Shown here: positions 1 through 7,988 of the stretch, piece after piece
How the letters are laid out: each line of letters starts with the position of its first letter
Numbering within the stretch: position 1 is the stretch's first letter
Assembly: GCA_013823135.1 (NCBI GenBank)
Contig: PNLP01000048.1
Location: 1 to 52,653, forward strand
Direction of reading: 5' to 3'
DNA: 52,653 nt
DNA from: Planctomycetaceae bacterium
GTDB taxonomy: Bacteria > Planctomycetota > Planctomycetia > Gemmatales > Gemmataceae
Translations under genes and position numbers: made by a program
Notes under the pieces: generated by a model
What the model was told of the DNA's origin: nothing
Database searches by the model: none
What the model saw: only the letters and a program-made list of their open reading frames with translations

Positions 1-25
1 GGGTGGATCATTGGGTTCGGCAGTT

Positions 26-86
26 CCCAGGGCGGCGCCTTCGGCTTGCCCTGGGCTACGTTGTCCCACCCCTTCGGGGTGAAAAC
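26..86 (+). repeat. double-hairpin repeat (CCCAGGG family), copy 1
   Basis: Two consecutive hairpins are visible: CCCAGGGC at 26-33 pairs with GCCCTGGG at 48-55, and CACCCC/GGGGTG closes a second hairpin at 67-81, followed by GAAAAC. The same two-hairpin plan and tail recur at 34916-34966 and, in variant form, three times in 27448-27720. This is a dispersed element, not a gene. The stretch before 256 shows no coding region I can support. Confidence 0.7.
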
Positions 87-141
87 AAAAAGCCACGCCC
101 AATATCGTAACTTCAAAATGCGTTACCGAGGAACCACATCA

Positions 142-166
142 TCCTCGCTAGCGTTCGGGCTCGGAC
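142..166 (+). repeat. partial copy of the 19086-19169 palindrome arm
   Basis: This 25-base stretch matches 19133-19157 (part of the right arm of the palindrome there) at 23 of 25 positions, including the shared CGGGCTCGGAC end. It lies about 90 bases upstream of pnkp. It is a single arm; no inverted partner is seen nearby. Confidence 0.5.
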
Positions 167-255
167 AACGGCTTCGCGAACCTGAACCCCGGTGCCGGGG
201 TCTGTCCATCTTGGTTCCCGCGTCGTGAAATGCGGGAACCTAGATCGTTCGCGAG

Positions 256-2976
256 GTGCCAAGCGTGCCCATTCCCGTTCCCGAGTTCGCCCTGGTTCTG
301 CTCGTTGGCCCATCTGGCTGCGGCAAGTCCACATTCGCCCGCAAGCACTTCAGAGCTACGGAAATCCTGTCGTCGGACTTCTTTCGCGGCATGCTCTCCG
401 ACAACGAGATGAACCAGGCCGCGTCTGCGGATGCGTTCGAGGTGCTGCATCTGGTGTGCGCCAAGCGACTCGCGGCGGGTCGGTTCACGGTCATCGACGC
501 GACCAACGTGCGGGCCGAGAGCCGCAAGTCGTTCGTCGAGATCGCACGCAAATATCACGCCCAGTTGGTCGCGGTCGTGTTCGACTTCTCGGCCGAGTTC
601 TGCCACGCCCGCAACCAGCAGCGGCTCCATGAACGGCCGTTCGGGCCGCACGTCACGCAGCACCACGCCGCCGACCTGCGACGGTCCATCGGTCGCCTTG
701 AAGAGGAAGGCTTCCGCCGCGTGACCGTGTTCCGCTCCGAGGAGGAAGTGAACGCGGCCAAGTTCGTGCGCTACCCACTGGCGGTGAACAAGCGACACGA
801 CTGCGGCCCGTTCGACATCATCGGCGACGTTCACGGCTGCCTGCCGGAACTGCTCGCGCTACTGGAGAAACTCGGGTACACGGTGCGGAAGACCGAGACC
901 GGTTGGGATGTCGGCCACCTCGCGGGGCGGAAGCCGGTGTTCGTCGGTGACCTGTGCGACCGCGGCCCCGACACGCCCGGCGTCTTCCGCCTCGTGATGG
1001 ACATGGTGCGTCGCGGTGCCGCGTACTGCGTGCTCGGCAATCACGACGACAAACTGCTGCGCTGGCTGAAGGGCACCACCACGAAGCTCACGCACGGCCT
1101 GGCACAATCGGCCGAGCAGTTCGAGCGGGAGTCGCCCGAGTTCCGCGAGAGCGTGATCGAGTTCATCGCGCGGCTGCCATCGCACCTGGTTCTGGATGGC
1201 GGCAAACTCGTGGTCGCGCACGCGGGGCTCACCGCCGAGATGCACGGTCGCGTCTCGGGGAAAGTGCGGGCGTTCGCGCTCTACGGCGACACGACTGGCG
1301 AGAGCGACGAGTTCGGCTTGCCCGTGCGACTGAACTGGGCCGCGAACTACCGTGCCCGTGCGACCGTGGTGTACGGCCACACGCCGACGCTGACGCCGAC
1401 ATGGGAGAACCGCTGCATCTGCATCGACACGGGATGCGTCTTCGGCGGCGCAATGACGGCATTGCGTTACCCCGACCCGGAACTGGTGTCAGTTCCCGCC
1501 GAACGGGCGTATGCAGAATCGAAACGACCATTCTTGGCGAGCGGTGGGCGTGAGCCCACTGTTCTTGATACCACGCCTCAGAACAGTGGGCTCACGCCCA
1601 CCGCTCGCCAAGAACCCGCTCCCGATTTACTCGACCTCGCCGATGTAACCGGTCGGCGCACGATCGAAACATCCTTTGCCGGGAAGATCACGATTCGCGA
1701 GGAGAACGCCGCCGCTGCACTCGAAGTGATGTCGCGGTTCGGGGCCGACCCACGCTGGCTCATCTACCTGCCGCCGACGATGTCGCCCGTGGAAGCGTCG
1801 CCGTTGCCGGAGTTCCTCGAACACCCCGCCGAGGCATTCGAGTACTTCCGCCGCGAAGGGGTCGAACGGGTCGTGTGCGAGCAGAAGCACATGGGTTCGC
1901 GGGCGGTCGTGATCGTGTGCAAGGACGAAGACGCCGCGAAGCGCCGCTTCGGTGTGACGGGCGAAACGGGGATCGTTTACACCCGCACCGGTCGGCGCTT
2001 CTTCGACGACGTGGCAACCGAGGCTGGCTTCCTGGAACTGATCCGCACCGCGATCACGGAACGCGACTGGTGGGCGCGGTTCGGCACCGACTGGTTCGCG
2101 TTCGACGGCGAACTGATGCCGTGGTCGGCGAAGGCTCAGGAGTTGTTGCGCCGACAATATGCCGCGACTGGTAGCGCCGCACGAGCGGCGTTGGCCGAAG
2201 TGAACGCCGCATTTCACCGATTCCAGGAGCCCTCGAAAGACGTGGCACGTTTGTGGGGTCGCTTCACTGCGAAGTGCGACAACGCCGAGCATTTCGTCGC
2301 GGCGTATCGGCAATATTGCTGGCCGGTGGAATCTGTCGCGGACCTGAAGTTCGCCCCGTTCTTCCTGCTGGGCACCGAGGGGAAACTGTACTTCGACCGC
2401 ACCCACGACTGGCACATGCAAACCTTTGCGGAACTGTGCTTGCCCTCTCCCCTTGCGGGAGAGGGCAGCGAGCGGGTGAGGGGTGAAGCTGTACCCCCTC
2501 TGAGCGTTAACCCCTCACCCGTCGGCGAAGCGCCGCCACCCTCTCCCGCAAGGGGAGAGGGCAAGACTCTGCTCCTCGCGACGCCGTACCGCGTCGTGGA
2601 ACTGGCCGACACCACGCAGGTTGACGCCACAACGCAGTGGTGGCTCGACCTCACGAACGCGGGCGGCGAGGGGATGGTGATGAAGCCGTTCGACGTGCTG
2701 AGTCGCGGCAAGCGGTTCTTCGCGCAACCCGCACTGAAGGTGCGTGGCCGCGAGTACCTCCGCATCATTTACGGCCCGGATTACCTGATGCCCGAGAACC
2801 TGACGCGGTTGAAGCACCGTGCGGTCGGCTCGAAGCGTGGCTTCGCGGCCCGCGAGTTCGGCCTTGGCCTGGAAGGGCTGGAACGCTTCACGAAACACGT
2901 GCCACTGCGACACGTCCACGAGTGCGCCTTCGCAGTGCTGGCACTGGAAAGCGAGCCCATCGACCCACGGCTGTGA
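256..2976 (+). CDS. pnkp: Polynucleotide kinase-phosphatase Pnkp (RNA repair)
   Basis: End-healing and sealing enzyme of the bacterial Pnkp/Hen1 RNA repair system (known for the family): 5'-kinase, 2',3'-phosphatase and adenylyltransferase in one chain. Seen here: P-loop GPSGCGKS at residues 18-25; a calcineurin-like phosphatase with GDVHG (about 190), GDLCDRGPD (about 230) and GNHDDK (about 261); and a ligase-type domain with motif EQKHMGSRA, whose lysine is near residue 544, and EGMVMKP near the C-terminus. The start is GTG at 256; GTG at 265 is an alternative. Length is 906 residues against about 870 for the clostridial enzyme. The excess fits two palindromic repeats lying in frame: residues about 426-453 (interdomain linker) and 729-770 (inside the ligase domain). 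No hen1 follows; the region upstream of the window is not visible. Confidence 0.94.
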   Translation: MPSVPIPVPEFALVLLVGPSGCGKSTFARKHFRATEILSSDFFRGMLSDNEMNQAASADAFEVLHLVCAKRLAAGRFTVIDATNVRAESRKSFVEIARKYHAQLVAVVFDFSAEFCHARNQQRLHERPFGPHVTQHHAADLRRSIGRLEEEGFRRVTVFRSEEEVNAAKFVRYPLAVNKRHDCGPFDIIGDVHGCLPELLALLEKLGYTVRKTETGWDVGHLAGRKPVFVGDLCDRGPDTPGVFRLVMDMVRRGAAYCVLGNHDDKLLRWLKGTTTKLTHGLAQSAEQFERESPEFRESVIEFIARLPSHLVLDGGKLVVAHAGLTAEMHGRVSGKVRAFALYGDTTGESDEFGLPVRLNWAANYRARATVVYGHTPTLTPTWENRCICIDTGCVFGGAMTALRYPDPELVSVPAERAYAESKRPFLASGGREPTVLDTTPQNSGLTPTARQEPAPDLLDLADVTGRRTIETSFAGKITIREENAAAALEVMSRFGADPRWLIYLPPTMSPVEASPLPEFLEHPAEAFEYFRREGVERVVCEQKHMGSRAVVIVCKDEDAAKRRFGVTGETGIVYTRTGRRFFDDVATEAGFLELIRTAITERDWWARFGTDWFAFDGELMPWSAKAQELLRRQYAATGSAARAALAEVNAAFHRFQEPSKDVARLWGRFTAKCDNAEHFVAAYRQYCWPVESVADLKFAPFFLLGTEGKLYFDRTHDWHMQTFAELCLPSPLAGEGSERVRGEAVPPLSVNPSPVGEAPPPSPARGEGKTLLLATPYRVVELADTTQVDATTQWWLDLTNAGGEGMVMKPFDVLSRGKRFFAQPALKVRGREYLRIIYGPDYLMPENLTRLKHRAVGSKRGFAAREFGLGLEGLERFTKHVPLRHVHECAFAVLALESEPIDPRL
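1531..1614. repeat. perfect 35-bp inverted repeat inside pnkp (GGCGAGC family)
   Basis: Arms 1531-1565 and 1580-1614 are exact reverse complements (35 of 35) around a 14-base loop. Each arm holds its own mini-hairpin, GTGGGC-GTGA-GCCCAC. It is read in frame between the phosphatase and ligase domains of Pnkp. Related arms occur at 16344-16372, 32371-32445, 40031-40096 and 43318-43347. Confidence 0.93.
2439..2565. repeat. 127-bp palindromic repeat inside the ligase domain of pnkp
   Basis: Outer arms 2439-2465 and 2539-2565 are exact reverse complements (27 of 27), built on CCCTCTCCCC and GGGGAGAGGG. Each arm also folds on itself through CCCTCTCCC/GGGAGAGGG, and an inner pair GTGAGGGG/CCCCTCAC lies at about 2476-2520. 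It is translated in frame as a Pro/Gly/Glu-rich peptide of about 42 residues. This palindrome type is known as a dispersed element in many bacteria; here it interrupts a catalytic domain. Confidence 0.93.
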
Positions 2977-2979
2977 ACG

Positions 2980-3294
2980 CTACCCGGCTCGCGAATGGGG
3001 CACCGCGTCCACTACGTTCGGGGCGTCCCACTCCGCCTGTGTGGCAGTCATTCGGGCTGCAACCCGGTCGTTGAGCACAGGCAATTCATCGCCACGAGCG
3101 ATCTGCTCGACCTGATCCGGGCCGATCAGCAGCATGGGGATGTGAAACGCCTCGCGGAAGTACGCCCGCACAACGGTGTCAATGCGTGCCGCACCCGCGC
3201 CCCGTTCCGCGATCGCGCGAACGATCGCGGACACCGACGCACCGGCCCGGAAGAGTGCCCGAAGCTGGTCGACAAACGCGAGATCGACTTGCAT
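2980..3294 (-). CDS. hypothetical protein, 104 aa
   Basis: Function not recognised. The start at 3294 is preceded by GGAGGG at good spacing; the frame stays open upstream but lacks such a site and turns basic and low-quality. The product is a soluble, alanine- and arginine-rich, probably helical protein with no signal peptide or membrane segment. It starts 14 bases after the stop of the 3309-3806 gene on the same strand, so the two are likely co-transcribed. Its own stop lies three bases from the end of pnkp, with which it converges. Confidence 0.7.
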   Translation of the reverse strand: MQVDLAFVDQLRALFRAGASVSAIVRAIAERGAGAARIDTVVRAYFREAFHIPMLLIGPDQVEQIARGDELPVLNDRVAARMTATQAEWDAPNVVDAVPHSRAG

Positions 3295-3308
3295 GGAATC
3301 CCTCCAGG

Positions 3309-3806
3309 TCAATTGCGTCGAAACTCTACCAACACCGCCGTGTAATGCCCACGAGCCTCTTCGGGCTTTGCTCGAGCAACCGACACAGTTGTGTATCCTC
3401 TGCGGGTGGCATAGATGCCTGTTGGCGTCAGAGTTGCTGCATCCGGTAATGTTACGCTGGTCGTTCCCAGAACTCTGTTGAATGCCTTGAGGTTCGTGAC
3501 CCACTCGGGGTTTGTGTCTTCCCACTGGCCCTCGATCACATCGACCGCGTCGTTCCCGAAGTGGTCCATCATTGCGGTAAAGAACTCGCTTCCTCGAACA
3601 CGTCCACGAGTACCATCAAGCAGTTCAGCGACAACAATGAAACTGAGCACGTTCTCGCTTCCGACGGTGCGAAGGCTGGCTTCGATTTGGAATCGCGAGT
3701 CGGTGTAATCGGCCGCAAAAAACGAACGCGGCCCTGTTTGGCTCGAGTCCACTCGGAGATTCGGATGCGACACCGGTGTTCCTTCCGTTTCGACACCGAT
3801 GAACAC
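3309..3806 (-). CDS. hypothetical protein, 165 aa
   Basis: Function not recognised. GTG start at 3806. The sequence is mixed alpha/beta and hydrophilic, without signal peptide or membrane segment; two aromatic-rich stretches stand out (IEGQWEDTNPEW near residue 90 and YATRRGYTTVSV near residue 133). It is first in a probable two-gene unit with the 2980-3294 gene and is divergent from the kinase gene at 4005. Base composition is somewhat lower in GC than the neighbours. An accessory, effector-like role is possible but nothing shown here proves it. Confidence 0.65.
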   Translation of the reverse strand: MFIGVETEGTPVSHPNLRVDSSQTGPRSFFAADYTDSRFQIEASLRTVGSENVLSFIVVAELLDGTRGRVRGSEFFTAMMDHFGNDAVDVIEGQWEDTNPEWVTNLKAFNRVLGTTSVTLPDAATLTPTGIYATRRGYTTVSVARAKPEEARGHYTAVLVEFRRN

Positions 3807-3896
3807 GGTTCAAGAACGCCAAGATTCTACCTGGGCTGAGCGGAATCCGTCCAGCCGAGGTCGCGGAAGAGAACGACAAACATCGTGCCAACCCCT

Positions 3897-3902
3897 TATA
3901 AT
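3897..3902 (+). promoter_or_regulatory. candidate -10 box upstream of the kinase gene
   Basis: A perfect TATAAT lies 103 bases before the kinase start at 4005. No convincing TTGACA box is seen 16-18 bases upstream, so this is a weak call. Confidence 0.3.
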
Positions 3903-4004
3903 GCCTTCACTTCCACTCGCGGGGCGGGTTTACCCTCAATATCTGCCTCCCGGCGGCGAATCATCCGTGTGAGGGGACGGAGTGCCCCAGGTCGAGGGGC
4001 TGCG

Positions 4005-5567
4005 ATGACCACGCTCAAATTCACCTACCGATCCGGACAGCGACCGCTCGACGGCTTCACCCTCAAACGGGGTGTCGGCCAGGGCGGGTTCGGCGAGGTG
4101 TACTTTGCCGTCAGCGATGGCGGGAAGGAAGTCGCGCTCAAATTGCTCCGCGGCCACACCGACGCCGAGCTCCGCGGCATCGGCCACTGCCTCAACCTCA
4201 AGCACACCAACCTCGTCCACCTGTACGACCTCCGCACCGACTCCCGCGGCGAAAAATGGGTCGTGATGGAGTACGTGTTCGGTGAGTCGCTCTCCCAGGT
4301 CATCAACCGCCACCCGAACGGGCTACCGTCGGAACTCATCCGCGAGTGGTTCGGGGCGTTGTGCCGTGGCGTCGGCTATCTGCACGATCAGGGAGTCGTT
4401 CACCGCGACCTCAAACCCGCGAACATCTTCCTCGAACACGGGCACCTGAAGGTCGGCGACTACGGGCTGTCGCGGCGGATGAGTTCCAGCGAACGCGGCG
4501 AACTCACTCGCGGCGTCGGCACCCCACACTACATGGCACCCGAGATCAAGAACGGCAACTACGGCCGCTCGGTGGATGTGTACGCGTGCGGCGTCATCCT
4601 GTTCGAGATGCTCACGGGTCAACCGCCGTTCGACGGCGAAACTGCGGCCGAGGTGCTGATGAAGCACCAGCTCGACACGCCAGACCTGAGCAAGGTGCCG
4701 GCGGTGGTTCGGCCCGTGGTCGCGCGGGCACTGGAGAAAGACCCGACGAAGCGATTCTCGACCGTCCTGGAACTCGCCAGGGCCGTGGACGCGGTATACG
4801 GAGGTGAGCGGCGGGAAGCGACCGCAGCCACCCTCACTGCTGTTCACGCCCTGGCGACCAGTCCGAAGATCTCGGCCGCGGATACGGTCGTCGATGAACG
4901 GCTCCCGCTGCCGGTGCGAACACTGAACCCGAAGCCCGCCGTGCGGCCACCCTCGTTCCGTGGCCGGCTCGCGGATCTGGTGGGTGGGCTGGCGATCACG
5001 CCGGCCGTGTGTTTGGTCAGCACCGCACCGTGGGCACTGCTTCAGAGCACGAACTCGTGGTCGCTATTGGGTCGCGTGTTCCTCGTGTCCACCGCGTTGA
5101 CGTGGGCCGTCGTGCTGGTGGGTCGATTCCCCGGTCGGAACGATCGAAACACCTGGGGTCGGCGGGCATTCCAGCTTCTCGCGGGTTTGGGCGTCGGCGT
5201 GCTCGCGTTCTGGCTCGACGGCTGGGCGTTGCCAACGGGTAGCGGCACGGCAAGCTCACGCGATCTCGTCTTCTGGTCCGGGCATCGCCTCAGCCCCGAG
5301 GCGTTCTCGATCGGCGTGCGCTACCTGTTCTACTTCGGACTGGCGACGGCCGCTTGCCGGTGGTGGCTGGCGACCGATCGAAACCGCCGCGAGCGAGTGC
5401 GAATCTTCCCGATCGCCGCGGCCTTGTTCTGGGGCGTCGTGTTCCTGTTCCTGTGGCCGTGGGAATCGTCCCCCGCCGTTGCGGGCCTCGCACCGCTGAT
5501 GATCGCCGCTGTCGCGTCGCAGGTCGTCAGCCCGTGGGCCGGAACGAATGAAAAGGACAAACGGTAA
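4005..5567 (+). CDS. membrane-bound serine/threonine protein kinase
   Basis: Hanks-type kinase with a polytopic C-terminus. Seen: glycine loop GVGQGGFGEVY at 23-33, lysine K46 in VALK, HRDLKPAN with HRD at 133-135, a DYG triplet (not DFG) at 152-154, and MAPEIKNG. After residue about 300 comes a linker and about six hydrophobic segments, so the catalytic part should face the cytoplasm. The ATG at 4005 was chosen because GAGGGG precedes it by five bases; upstream in-frame sequence looks non-coding. A lipoprotein gene follows 12 bases later and an ECF sigma gene further on, which suggests a signalling unit. Substrate unknown. DYG variants can stay active, so activity is likely but not proven. 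Confidence 0.9.
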   Translation: MTTLKFTYRSGQRPLDGFTLKRGVGQGGFGEVYFAVSDGGKEVALKLLRGHTDAELRGIGHCLNLKHTNLVHLYDLRTDSRGEKWVVMEYVFGESLSQVINRHPNGLPSELIREWFGALCRGVGYLHDQGVVHRDLKPANIFLEHGHLKVGDYGLSRRMSSSERGELTRGVGTPHYMAPEIKNGNYGRSVDVYACGVILFEMLTGQPPFDGETAAEVLMKHQLDTPDLSKVPAVVRPVVARALEKDPTKRFSTVLELARAVDAVYGGERREATAATLTAVHALATSPKISAADTVVDERLPLPVRTLNPKPAVRPPSFRGRLADLVGGLAITPAVCLVSTAPWALLQSTNSWSLLGRVFLVSTALTWAVVLVGRFPGRNDRNTWGRRAFQLLAGLGVGVLAFWLDGWALPTGSGTASSRDLVFWSGHRLSPEAFSIGVRYLFYFGLATAACRWWLATDRNRRERVRIFPIAAALFWGVVFLFLWPWESSPAVAGLAPLMIAAVASQVVSPWAGTNEKDKR

Positions 5568-5579
5568 AGAGGAGGCACC

Positions 5580-6281
5580 GTGGCTCGCTTGCTGCTATCC
5601 GCCGGGTTCATTGTCGCCGTGGGGGTTGCCACGGGTTGTGTTCCCACATCCGTGCAGAGCAAAAGCACAGCCCCATCGAAGGCGGATCAGGCTCGCACGC
5701 AGGCAAACTCTGGATCGAAGGGAGCACCCAGCGCGAAAGCCGCCCCCGCACAACCGCCGGCCAGAACCACGCCCCGCGTTCCCTACCGATCCGGTGCGGT
5801 GCCGGTGGTCAAACTGCACGCGGTGAGCTCGCTTCCGTACCCCGCCGAGAGCGATGCCGACGAGGACGCACTTACCGTTGCCGCCGACGCGATCCAGCAG
5901 AAGCTCGCGGAACTCGACCCGCCGGTTGCGTATCGCCCGACAACGACCGAAGTGCGAAACGAGTTCGTTCGCCGCGACACCCGAACCGTTCGCCCCCCGG
6001 ATGCAGGCGAGCGGGCGGAACTCGAACAGTACAAGATCGACCCAAACCGGCTGTACGTCGAGTATGATGTGGAAGTGTCGGGCGATCAGGTCCGCGACCT
6101 CCGGACACGCGACCGCGTGGTGGACGCAACCCGACTCGTCGGCGTGCTGACTGCCGTGGCTCTCGTGGGATTCCTGTTCCTTCGCCTCGACGAGTGGACC
6201 GGTGGCTACCTCACCCGTTGGCTGGCGATCGGTGCCCTCGTCCTCGCAAGCGGGGCCGCGATAGGGCTGTTGTTGATTTAG
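5580..6281 (+). CDS. putative lipoprotein with C-terminal membrane segments
   Basis: No family recognised. GTG start at 5580 with AGAGGAGG just upstream, 12 bases after the kinase gene, so co-expression is likely. The N-terminus is a signal peptide ending in ATGC, a slightly off-consensus lipobox, giving Cys20 as the candidate lipidated residue. A Ser/Ala/Pro-rich linker to about residue 65 is followed by a charged domain. Two hydrophobic stretches close the protein (about 183-203 and 213-233). A lipid anchor plus a C-terminal membrane pair would tether the middle domain outside the membrane, a layout that fits a sensor or partner of the adjacent kinase; this role is inference. Confidence 0.75.
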   Translation: MARLLLSAGFIVAVGVATGCVPTSVQSKSTAPSKADQARTQANSGSKGAPSAKAAPAQPPARTTPRVPYRSGAVPVVKLHAVSSLPYPAESDADEDALTVAADAIQQKLAELDPPVAYRPTTTEVRNEFVRRDTRTVRPPDAGERAELEQYKIDPNRLYVEYDVEVSGDQVRDLRTRDRVVDATRLVGVLTAVALVGFLFLRLDEWTGGYLTRWLAIGALVLASGAAIGLLLI

Positions 6282-6666
6282 TGAGTTGGTCGTTGTGTGT
6301 TGGTCGTTGTGTGTTGGTCGTTTGTTGTTCATCAACAGCACAATTCGCTCCCAGGCTTCTCCTTGAATACAGTCATTTCGTGTTGTCGGTGTGGGTGGTT
6401 TCTGGTGTGTGTGCGTACCTCCTACTGCTTCTCTTGACCACAACTTTTGACTCCTCACCTGATGCTGGGCCCTCAAACCATCTCTCCGCGTTTGCGATCT
6501 GTGGCACGATGGGTCCGATTGCCTTAATATTGGTATCGTTGCAGTTTCTCTCAATCGCCAAACGTCTCGCGTTGCATTTGGTCTCCATCACCCTACTTCT
6601 CATTACGCAGAGAGACGGTCGCTCGATTACCCACGAACCACACCCAACCAACAACGACCCCCAGAC
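6282..6666. other. low-GC spacer between lipoprotein and sigma gene
   Basis: 385 bases, clearly poorer in GC than the flanks. It opens with a tandem repeat of 14-base unit GTTGGTCGTTGTGT (6285-6323, about 2.8 copies). Near its end, CAACAACGACC at about 6650-6660 is a loose inverted match to that unit. One frame is open throughout and hydrophobic; see the doubtful gene at 6311-6670. No clear promoter was identified. Confidence 0.6.
6285..6323 (+). repeat. 14-bp tandem repeat, about 2.8 copies
   Basis: Unit GTTGGTCGTTGTGT at 6285-6298 and 6299-6312, then GTTGGTCGTTT at 6313-6323. It starts three bases after the stop codon of the lipoprotein gene. Confidence 0.85.
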
Positions 6667-6670
6667 ATGA
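6311..6670 (+). CDS. doubtful small membrane protein upstream of the sigma factor
   Basis: A frame open from at least 6194 encodes, after 6311, two to three strongly hydrophobic segments (SVWVVSGVCAYLLLLLL, IALILVSLQFLSI, LVSITLLLI). Its TGA overlaps the sigma start as ATGA (6667-6670), an arrangement typical of translational coupling. Against it: only GTG or TTG starts, no ribosome binding site seen, and low-GC DNA easily encodes hydrophobic residues. If real, it would be a candidate membrane partner or anti-sigma of the ECF factor. The start is arbitrary. Confidence 0.25.
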   Translation: MLVVCCSSTAQFAPRLLLEYSHFVLSVWVVSGVCAYLLLLLLTTTFDSSPDAGPSNHLSAFAICGTMGPIALILVSLQFLSIAKRLALHLVSITLLLITQRDGRSITHEPHPTNNDPQT

Positions 6671-7299
6671 CCTCCGACTCCGACCGACTGCTGATCCAAC
6701 AAATCCGCACCAACGACGCGGCGGCGTGGTCCGAACTCGACAAGCGTTATCGCGGTCGGCTCACGGCCTACGTGCGGCGTCGGCTCAAGGATCACGCATC
6801 GGTCGAGGATGTGGTGCAGGAAACATTCATCGGGTTCGCCAACAGCCTGGCGAACTACGACGACAAACGCGATCTGCAAACGTGGCTCTTCACCATCGCG
6901 GCTCACAAAGTCACGGACCAACTCCGGAAGATGGGCCGGCGGCCGATGTCGTCCGGCAACGACGGCGAGGATGAAGTTCTGGGGCAGGCACCCGATCAGA
7001 GGCAGCGGCCCGCGTCGAGCCTCGCTCGCAGTGCGGAACAGCGAGAGAAAGAAGAATCGTCGCTCGGATTGGCACTGCGTGAGTACGTGCGAGACCTGCA
7101 ATCGAAAGCCGAGTACGCCAAGCTCATGGCACTCGAACTGATGTACGTGAAGGGTTGGCGAAACCAGGATGTGGCGGTGCGACTTTCGATGTCGGAGCAA
7201 GACGTGGCGAACCTCCGGTTCCAGGCCAAGAAGCGACTCCGCGACCGCCTGACTGCCGCGAAGCTGTCGCCCGAGATTTTCCCCGAGTTGCAGGGGTAG
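6667..7299 (+). CDS. ECF-type RNA polymerase sigma factor
   Basis: Extracytoplasmic-function sigma-70 protein of 210 residues. Region 2 is seen at about 15-100 (EDVVQETFIGF and LQTWLFTIAAHKVTDQLRK are the core-binding and -10 recognition parts). A charged linker runs to about 135, and region 4 at about 150-200 holds a helix-turn-helix (NQDVAVRLSMSEQDVANLR). Two genes upstream is a membrane kinase, matching the known planctomycete habit of pairing ECF factors with protein kinases; phosphorylation as the switch is inference. No classic anti-sigma gene is visible. Confidence 0.88.
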   Translation: MTSDSDRLLIQQIRTNDAAAWSELDKRYRGRLTAYVRRRLKDHASVEDVVQETFIGFANSLANYDDKRDLQTWLFTIAAHKVTDQLRKMGRRPMSSGNDGEDEVLGQAPDQRQRPASSLARSAEQREKEESSLGLALREYVRDLQSKAEYAKLMALELMYVKGWRNQDVAVRLSMSEQDVANLRFQAKKRLRDRLTAAKLSPEIFPELQG

Positions 7300-7452
7300 A
7301 ACCAATTCCCGCGCACCACTCGATTTCAGAAATCGTGGCTGGCAGACAAAAACGTCGTACCAAATCGGTGGACTCAGCCGGTACGATAAAGAATGTTGTC
7401 GCGTTCACTCGCGATTTGCCCATCGTGTGTCTGACAATCGCCCGGGGGGGTC

Positions 7453-7923
7453 ATGCGTAAGGAAGACTGCATCGATTTGTTGACCAAGCGGATACCCGAA
7501 GACACCCATCCGCAGGTCAACTTCTGTTTGGCTAACGGGATGGTGCTGTCCATGGATGCGGTGGCGCGGTTCGAGGAACAGTACGTGGTATTCCGTGGCC
7601 GCGAAGGTGGCACGAGCGATGAGGGTCGCGCGTTCTTCCTCCCTTACGACCAGATTACCTACATCCGCATCGAGCGAATTGTTCGGATGGGTGAACTCAA
7701 GAAGATGTGGGGCGAAACGGGCTACGTCGATGCTGAGGATCGATTGACGACACCAGCCACACCGGCCGGAACCCCTGCCGGAACCCAGGCACCCCCGGCG
7801 ACACCCGCACCAGCCGCGAACGCAAACGACCCGGCTGCCATTGCCAAGCAAAACCTCCTGAACCGCATCCGTGCCGCCCGTGCGAATGTCGCTGGCAGTT
7901 CGAGCAAACTGGGCGGCAGTTAG
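7453..7923 (+). CDS. conserved hypothetical protein, 156 aa
   Basis: Family not named. Residues 1-95 form a compact basic/acidic domain (Sm-like strand pattern is possible) and 100-125 is a Pro/Thr/Ala-rich linker of repeated TPAGTPAG type, before a short helical tail. No signal peptide. The ATG at 7453 follows a G-rich run rather than a normal ribosome binding site. The stop at 7921-7923 abuts a 22-bp perfect hairpin. Confidence 0.75.
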   Translation: MRKEDCIDLLTKRIPEDTHPQVNFCLANGMVLSMDAVARFEEQYVVFRGREGGTSDEGRAFFLPYDQITYIRIERIVRMGELKKMWGETGYVDAEDRLTTPATPAGTPAGTQAPPATPAPAANANDPAAIAKQNLLNRIRAARANVAGSSSKLGGS

Positions 7924-7986
7924 GACAGAGTGGGAGACAGGGAGAAAGACACTGAGGTGTTTTGTCTCCCTGTCTCCCACTCTGTC
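7924..7986. terminator. long hairpin between convergent genes
   Basis: Arms 7924-7945 and 7965-7986 are exact reverse complements (22 of 22; GACAGAGTGGGAGACAGG and partner). It begins at the first base after one stop codon and ends three bases before the stop of the opposing gene, so it could end transcription from both sides. No long T-tract follows, so a repeat-element origin is equally possible. Confidence 0.6.
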
Positions 7987-7988
7987 AC

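Noticed and set aside
6194..6310. Upstream part of the open frame before the doubtful membrane protein
   Set aside because: It overlaps the lipoprotein gene in another frame and reads as Arg/Pro-rich shadow sequence.
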